Source: Parachlorella kessleri
Taxonomy: Eukaryota; Chlorophyta; Trebouxiophyceae; Chlorellales; Chlorellaceae
Length of the DNA: 24,523 bases
NCBI GenBank assembly: GCA_001598975.1
Contig: BBXU01003086.1
Coordinates: forward strand, 1 to 24,523
Reading direction: 5' to 3'
The position numbers and the translations under genes were made by a program. The notes below the pieces were generated by a model. The model searched no databases. It worked only from the letters and a program-made list of their open reading frames with translations, and was not told the origin of the DNA. Positions 18,624 through 24,523 of the stretch are shown here, piece after piece (position 1 is the first letter of the stretch; every line of letters begins with the position of its first letter).

Positions 18624-21600
18624 ATGCACATTCCAGTAGTGTTCCCTGATGTGCAAGACAGCCCGCTGTTCAGAGGTAAAGTGAGGGAGCTGGAGACAAA
18701 CGTCGAGGCCCTAAGGGAGAGGGCAGCCAAGCTCATCAAGGGCGCAAAGAAGTACAAGGATGGGCTGGAGGATGCCTACCAGAGCACCCTCGCGTTTGCC
18801 ACCTGCTTGGAGGTGAGGTAGCACCGGGCGTGTCTGTGCTGGCCGTCTGACTGTTCGGCTGCCAGCCCAGTCAGTTCTGCCTTCTCTAATTCCAATTGCT
18901 AGTAGACTTGCATTTGATGAATGCTTGACTGACGGAGATGCTGCTGCTGCTACAGGAGTTTTGTGGAGGGACGGACGAGGAGAGCGGGCTGCTAGGTAAG
19001 CAGTTGGACTGCAGTACGATAAACTGCCACGTGCTTGACGCGCAGGCGGATAGCAGGACATGGAACAGGCGCCAATACCACCACCAGCTGCTGCTGCTGC
19101 CGGTCCACATAGGAGTGGGGGTCGGGGATCAGGCAAGCTGTCTCGAGCGAGGCACAGGGCGCGCCGTCATGGGAAACCTGCAAACGATGGCTCTGCGCCC
19201 AAGCACCCTCACCTACTACCTGCGACCCATCTACAGCGTCTCTCAGAACATCGCTGTGGGACAGGTTGCCCTAAATCATGCTGGCACGTCGGCGTTGTGC
19301 AGGGGGGCCGCTGCTGACCAAGTTTGTCGGCTCCTTCCGGGAGCTTGCCTCCTTCCACGAGCTGCTGCGCACCCAAGTGGAACTCATCCTGGTGCGCTTG
19401 GGGTGTGCTCGGTGAACCAAGCTGTCAGAGAGAGTTAGAGTAGGCTTGGGTATTGATGGAGGGTCGTTCCTCGGTCAGGGGTTGGGGCGCAACCAGCATC
19501 AGCTGATTCCCAGGCATTTGGCCCACAGGCATCGCGGCCCGTTGTAGTTGGACTACCCTGCCAGATAGCCAAAGAGAGCCTGGGTTGCAGACTACCCTCT
19601 GGGCGCTTCGGACGTTCAGCTACCTTTTGAAACCATGGCGAGGAAGTAGTCTGTGAGGTGCGCCCTTAAGTGGTGCTTCTATGTGTGTGCGGCGCGCAGT
19701 GCGAGCGCCTGAACCACCACTGGACCCTGCTGACGGGCGAGGCCAAGGAGTGCAAGAAGAAGCTGGACAGGCGTAGCGCGGACTACGACAGCGCGCGGCT
19801 CAAGCACCTGGGACACAAGTGAGCCGGGCGATGGGAGGGCAGGGGGGTACCCAGTCTGGTAGGTACCAGGGGTGCCTCTTGGGCAGTGCTGGAGGGCCGG
19901 GCAGCTGAGGCTGCCAATGCTCAAGTGTGGCCTTGAGGTGATCGCGACAAAGGGTTGCTGGGCAGGCCAAGTGGGTGGGCGCAGCCTGAACAACATATGG
20001 GGCCATGGGCGAGGTGGCTCCAACCCAGTTCGGTTCCTCGTGCGCGTACCTGCCCGCCTGCCTGCCTGCCTGAGATGCGCGCTGGGGGGCGGAGTGCCGC
20101 TCACTCGCGGGGGGTGCCGTCCCGCCCTGCAGGAATGTGGGCGGCTGGAGCAGCAGCAGCAAGCACCCCGACAAGACGATGCAGGACCTGACGCTGGCCA
20201 AGTCAGCCGCGGAGGAGGCCCGCTTTGAGCTGGCACGCAAGCTCACAGAGGCAAGGCGGTTGCTTGGTTGAACTTACCTTGGCAGGTTGGAATGATTCCC
20301 CAGGGCGTGCGCGGCGGCTGGAGTCAGCGGCTGGGGAGCAAGGAGGGGGGTGTGATGCGCTTGCCGTGAAGGAGCCCCAGCGTGTGAAGGGGAGGGGTGT
20401 ACGAGCACCTGCGTAGAACAGGAGGAGGGATGGCCAGCTCCATCGCGCTGATGCCATTCACATCCAAGGGACTGTGCTGTTGGGAAGGCCGCTTGGAGGG
20501 GGCTCACTTGCAGGGGGCCAGGGGAGCGTGGAGAGGCGCTGCCAGCATTATGAAGCAGCAATCCTACTGTGACTTGGACGGACAGTCTCAGAGCGGGCCG
20601 GTCACACTCGTGGCGTTGTGGCCGGCTGAACAGTATCGAAAACTTAGTACTTCCGCTGTCAGTTTCACACCAGAAACTCCAAAACTAGTTTTGTAACTTC
20701 CTTCTTTTACCTTTTTTACAATCCACGTGGTCAAGTAGGATGCTGGGTGCAGGTGGAGGGGCGCAAGCGGTACGACTTTTTGGAGGCTCTGGTGAGCAGC
20801 ATGGACGCCCACGTGCGCTTCTTCGAGCGGGGCAGCCAGATGCTGGCGGGGCTGGGGCCGTACATACAGCACTCGCTGGAGGTACGGGGGGCAGGCCGGG
20901 CGGGCGGGCGAGCCGGCCGGGACACAGCATCCTGTGTTTGCGGGCGGCAGCTTCGCGGAGGGAGGGGAAGGATAGCAGGGGGGCGGGGGGGGGAGGGGGG
21001 GAGAAAGCATCTGTATTTTGTGAGCTAGGTACCCTGGGCCCTGGAGCTTTTTTGCAGCCTACCTGGGTTGTCGTCTCCTTCTGCGTCGAAGTAGCTTCAG
21101 TGACAACCAGCGACCCGGGTGGTGCCTATAGGGGTCCTGTGTGCAGAACTCCCATAAAGCCAGCCTTCACTTCGGCTCTCGTTTGCCTTGGGTTAAGTAT
21201 CTGGCCAGCACGTCCGCATCCATGCCACACGCTTTGCCAATGCTAATTGAGATGATCGATTCCATGAATGCCTCATTGGTATCGTGACCAGCGGTCGTGA
21301 AGGGCCGGCTCTCCAGGGTATGGCCGGTGCTCTCCATGCGGGTAGCTGCGCGTCCTGACCCGAGTTCCTTGCCAGGGAGCTAAACCCTTGCCTCGCATCC
21401 CGGCAGGTGGTGGAGCTCCTGAAGAACGAGGCGGCCGGCAGCATGGCGTCGCTGGAGGAGGCCATCACGCAGCACCGACACACGGAGAGTGCCCGGGACA
21501 GCCTGCTGCAGGAAGCGGCCACCACCGGCGCCGGCGCCGCCGCCGTCAGCGGGGCGCTGGCGGCCACCAAGGGTGGCGGGCCACTCCAGATGACGGGTGG

Positions 21601-24523
21601 GTGCGGCACTGGCACGGCTGGTCTTGCCTGGTAGTTAAGGGGGTGCTGGTTCGGCGCGGTGGTTGGTTTGAGGGCGTGTGTGGGCGTGGGAGGGACGGCA
21701 GGGCAGGGCGCCACAGATGCCGGGGGATCTTCCCGGCATCTGTGGGTTTCTGTGTCTGTGCGTGTGGAGGTGTGTGCGGGTGGACTGGTGCTGGGCCCTT
21801 GCAGATGCTGGGATGCAGCACTCCCACTGGGTGGACGGCGGGTGCGAGCGCGCGAGTACTAGTGTGCTGGTGCGGGCTTGAATGCGTGGGTGTGTACAGG
21901 TGTGAGCGAGCCGGGGTGGGTGGAGGCGCGGCCCCTTGTAAGTGTTGGGCCAGGCTGTGTGGTGGTAGATGTGGATGGGCCGGTGTGGGCGCTGGCAGCG
22001 AGGGCACCAGAGGGCTGGCGGTGGGACACGATGGAGGCAGGGAGGGAGGGAGGGAGGGGAGGATCGTCCCCCGATGCGAGCACCTGCCCAGCTGGCTGGC
22101 AGTGCCACTCTGCTTACACACGTGTTTGTCAGGGGCTTCAGCGGGCCCTAGAGCAACCTGTGTCTCGCTCGCTGTGAGGCGTGGCCGGCCAAAGGCCGCT
22201 GTGTCATGGTAGTGCTAGTGTGGTGGGTGCAGCGAGCATGTGTCCAATCTAGAGCACTCTGTCGAAATCCACAGCAATTTGTGTGGGTGCAGCCAGCATG
22301 TCTCAGCTGGCTGCGGAGATGGAGGGTTACATACGGGCCACGCAGGCGTCCGGCGGCACACACATCACGGTGCTGAAGCAGGTGGGTGGGGGGGCGCCTC
22401 GTGCGGGTAGTTCTGCCCGACCTGGCGGGCTGGGGAGGGTGTATAGTTGGTTAGTTGTTGCTGTGGACCTTGCCGGCCTTGGTGCATGTGGGACGCGCCC
22501 TTGCAAGTGCTGTCCGCGTCAGGGTTGCGGCAGGCCCCTTTTGCATGCCAGTTGGAGCCACCTCCCTACATGCCACACAAGGATTGATAGCACCACCCGA
22601 CACCTTCATTAGGCTTCCGCTATGATGGCCGCGCCGCCTGCCTGCCTGCCTGCCCCTGCTCCGCCCCGCAGGGCTACCTACTGAAGCAGTCGAGCAACTT
22701 CCGCAAGGAGTGGAAGCGCCGCTTCTTCGTGCTGGACTCCCAGGGCATGCTCTACTACTACTCAAACAAGGAGCGCAGCGGACGCGACAAGCGGCCGCAG
22801 AACACAGGTCCGTGCCGCGGGGCAGAACACAGGTCTGCACATGCTGCGGGGCCGGCCCGTGAGCTGATGCAGGGAACGGGGCAGTGGTGGGTGGCGGCGG
22901 TTGGCAGGGGGTGGGTGTGTGGCACAAGGGTTTGCGGATGCAAGCCGCCCCGAACAGTGAGATATACCGCAGATAGGGGTTGGCTGGCTCCTCAGAGGCC
23001 TGCCTCGAAGCTGGCTGACACGCACACACCCCCACCCAGTTGCCCTGGAGGGACCTGGAGGAACCTACGGAGGCAGCTAGCTACCTGACACACCCGCGCC
23101 CCACCCACCCAGACAGCACATCCACCCCCATACGCCTGCCTGCCTGCCCGCCTGCCTGCCTGCAGTGAACCTGCTGACCAGCACCACCAAGCCGGACGCG
23201 GAGGACCCCACGCTGCGCTACTGCTTCCGGGTGGTGTCCCCCGAGAAGGAGTACACCCTGCAGGTAGGTGCCCCTGGGCGCCCTCGGTGCAGTTAGAGGG
23301 TGCAGTGAGAGCGAGGCTGGGTGCGTTGTGTGTTGTGCGTGGGGTTGCAATAGTAGGCTGAGAGCTGGGTGCCTGGCTCGCATTAGCACAGGCTGTGGTT
23401 GTGTCCAATCTGCTGTGCGTCTGTCCGTTTGAGGGGTGCACACGTCAGCACGGCTCCACTATTCGCCAAACTTTGGATATGCCCCTTGCAAGCCGCCATG
23501 TACATGAGTCACCCCCGCTCTCCCGTGCTCTGCTTGCGTCAAGAGCGAGGCTGGAAAGTAAAAAGCGGGTGGTATCGCATGGGTAGGCGGAGGGAGCGCG
23601 GTGTCCACCCTGCCTGGTGGGCATGCTTCGAGGCAGGCAAAGTAGGAGTGTGCCGTCTTCCTTTCCTTTACCAGCAATTACCCAAGATGGTAGACAAGCG
23701 GTATGCAACGGCGCATGCATGCACTGATGGCGCAGGCCGAGAACGAGCTGGAGCAGCGGGAGTGGGTGGAGGCCATCCAGGGCGTGATCGCCTGCCTGCT
23801 CAACGGCGCGCTGCAGCCGGCGCAGCTGCCGCGCACGCCCGCGCGGCCCACGCACTCGCGCAACAGCAGCGCCGGGGGCGCGCTGGAGGCGCTGGGGGCG
23901 CTGGCGCTGGGGGGCCCCGGCATGAGCGGCGGGCCGCTGGAGGCGGGAGTGGTGGCCTCGTCCATTTCAGGGGGGCTGTCGGCGAGGTCGCTGTCGGAGG
24001 CGGCCACGCAGGGGGCGGCGGTCCAGCCGAGCGAGGTGGGTGCAGGGGGCGGGAGCCGTGCCAGTGACTTGTTGGTTTGTCGGGGATTGGTGCGGCAGGG
24101 GTGGGTGGGTGGGTGGGTGCTGGTGATTCATGGCAATGCCCGGCTGTGCCTGGCTGTGCTGCACTGGGAACGCTGGCAACACTGCCTCTAGCGACAGCTG
24201 CCCTACTGTAGCATCCCTACGCAGCTCTTGGTACATAGGGTAGATTCCCAGCCGCTGGATGAGCTTTAATCCATGACACTTCCTCAGGCCGCTGGCTCCT
24301 TCCTGGGTCACCTGCAGGGCTCGATAAGCTCTGGCACCCTGCGCCCCATGCCCTCCGGCCACCTGCCTGGCCTGGCATCTCCGACGCAGCAGCAGCAGCA
24401 GCAGCAAGGGGGTCCAGCTGCGGGCACCGCCGGCGGGCTGCCCGCGAGAGCGGGCCCCGGCGGCCGCCGCCGCTGGCACCGCCCTGGCAAGTGCCTGGCA
24501 GCGGCCGCACAGCGCGGGCGCGG
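18624..24523 (+). CDS. BAR-PH Arf GTPase-activating protein (ACAP/AGD type), 5' part, cut by window end
   Basis: Membrane-curvature-sensing GAP expected to promote GTP hydrolysis on Arf GTPases in vesicle traffic. Exons: 18624-18812, 18956-18995, 19303-19391, 19700-19818, 20133-20250, 20753-20881, 21407-21596, 22293-22381, 22672-22807, 23166-23263, 23736-24035, then 24288 (or 24318) to the edge; all phases agree. The start is ATG 18624, matching the short N-terminus of plant AGDs just before DSPLFR. The BAR domain covers about residues 12-290 (LRERAAKLIKGAKKY, FATCLEEFCGG, GGPLLTKF, KRYDFLEALVSSMDAHVRFF, LGPYIQHSLE). The PH domain is about 322-420 (GYLLKQSSNF, KEWKRRFFVLDSQGMLYYY, VNLLTST, LRYCFRVVSPEKEYTLQ, EWVEAIQGVIACLL). 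A Gly/Ala/Ser-rich linker with a seven-Gln run follows. The ArfGAP zinc finger and ankyrin repeats are not yet reached. Intron 5 has a GC donor. Confidence 0.95.
20051..20072 (+). repeat. (TGCC)n microsatellite in ArfGAP intron 4
   Basis: CCTG/TGCC tetranucleotide units occur about 60 bases before the exon 5 acceptor. The same unit recurs in introns 8 and 9 of this gene. Confidence 0.8.
20251..20252 (+). other. GC 5' splice site (GC-AG intron 5 of the ArfGAP gene)
   Basis: Exon 5 ends ACAGAG and the intron opens GCAAGG, the usual strong context of rare GC-AG introns. The BAR sequence requires the join of LARKLTE to VEGRKRY in phase 0. No nearby GT gives that phase. The intron ends with GGGTGCAG at 20752. 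Confidence 0.85.
21711..21745 (+). repeat. perfect 14-bp inverted repeat in ArfGAP intron 7
   Basis: The arms CCACAGATGCCGGG (21711-21724) and CCCGGCATCTGTGG (21732-21745) are exact reverse complements with a 7-base loop. The intron RNA could form a stable hairpin. Confidence 0.9.
22040..22060 (+). repeat. (GGGA)n microsatellite in ArfGAP intron 7
   Basis: About five GGGA/GGAG tetranucleotide units occur in the sense strand of the intron, in a generally G/T-rich stretch. Confidence 0.8.
22222..22301 (+). repeat. duplicated 3' splice site of ArfGAP intron 7
   Basis: GTGGGTGCAGCGAGCATGT at 22222-22240 recurs as GTGGGTGCAGCCAGCATGT at 22283-22301 (18 of 19 identical, 61 bases apart). The second is the used acceptor (exon from 22293). 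The first is a decoy with the same AG and the same first codons. Confidence 0.82.
22636..22654 (+). repeat. (TGCC)n tract next to the acceptor of ArfGAP intron 8
   Basis: CCTG units directly precede the CCCCGCAG acceptor of exon 9 and seem to form part of its pyrimidine tract. Confidence 0.75.
22798..22835 (+). repeat. duplicated 5' splice site of ArfGAP intron 9
   Basis: CAGAACACAGGTC at 22798-22810 spans the end of exon 9 and the donor. An exact 13-base copy lies at 22823-22835, 25 bases into the intron. The upstream copy is the one that keeps the PH-domain frame. Confidence 0.82.
23134..23164 (+). repeat. (TGCC)n tract forming the acceptor of ArfGAP intron 9
   Basis: Seven or so CCTG/CCCG units run straight into the TGCAG acceptor of exon 10, so the microsatellite itself is the pyrimidine tract. 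Confidence 0.8.
24098..24119 (+). repeat. (GGGT)n run in ArfGAP intron 11, G-quadruplex-capable in RNA
   Basis: Five consecutive G runs of three to four separated by single T are on the sense strand, about 60 bases after the exon 11 donor. It matches the strict pattern for a short-loop quadruplex. Confidence 0.75.

Noticed and set aside
21388..22212. 274-codon plus-strand ORF across ArfGAP exon 7 and intron 7
   Set aside because: It reads exon 7 in the wrong frame and then G/T-rich intron; the BAR homology fixes the other frame.
1..24523. Bacterial-type features: operons, CRISPR arrays, phage or insertion sequences
   Set aside because: The window is intron-rich eukaryotic DNA; no regularly spaced direct repeats with spacers, transposase or integrase frames were seen.

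Overview
The window is nuclear DNA of a eukaryote and most likely a green alga (Chlorophyta; Trebouxiophyceae or Chlorophyceae fit best). The reasons are GC-rich genes split by many introns of about 100-700 bases with GT-AG borders, microsatellite-rich introns, TGTAA polyadenylation-type pentamers 3' of stops, and plant/algal-type protein families. I cannot name the species.

Layout from left to right. (1) Bases 1-598, plus strand: the last two exons of a DUF1338 / 2-oxoadipate dioxygenase-like gene that enters from the left. (2) About 599-4002: a 3.4-kb stretch without a credible gene, holding the convergent 3' ends of gene 1 and the cyclin gene and a degenerate repeat block (946-1522). (3) 7691-4003, minus strand: a nine-exon A/B-type cyclin, about 387 aa. 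(4) 7692-8573: a divergent promoter region. (5) 8574-10764, plus strand: a three-exon leucine-rich-repeat protein with a Gln/Pro-rich tail. (6) 10765-11661: convergent 3' ends. (7) 18188-11662, minus strand: a fourteen-exon Tousled-like kinase (TLK), about 783 aa. (8) 18189-18623: a compact divergent promoter. (9) 18624 to the window end, plus strand: the first twelve exons of a BAR-PH(-ArfGAP-ankyrin) ACAP/AGD-type Arf GTPase-activating protein; the ArfGAP zinc finger and ankyrin repeats should lie beyond the right edge. Exon borders were placed by joining GT/AG sites so that phases match and the joined protein follows the family; every junction reported keeps frame.

The cyclin and TLK are both cell-cycle genes (cyclin-dependent kinase activation; S-phase chromatin assembly), and each sits head-to-head with an unrelated neighbour. 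No operon-like logic applies.

The most unusual signal is a recurring one. In three of the genes, short tandem duplications straddle exon-intron borders and leave a second or third copy of the splice site inside the intron: cyclin intron 5, TLK introns 9 and 13, and ArfGAP introns 7 and 9. Most of these decoy sites would lead straight to a premature stop codon. They may be fossils of intron creation or sliding by tandem duplication, or switches for unproductive splicing. A GC-AG intron with an internal TGTAA, in the ArfGAP gene, is a second possible switch.
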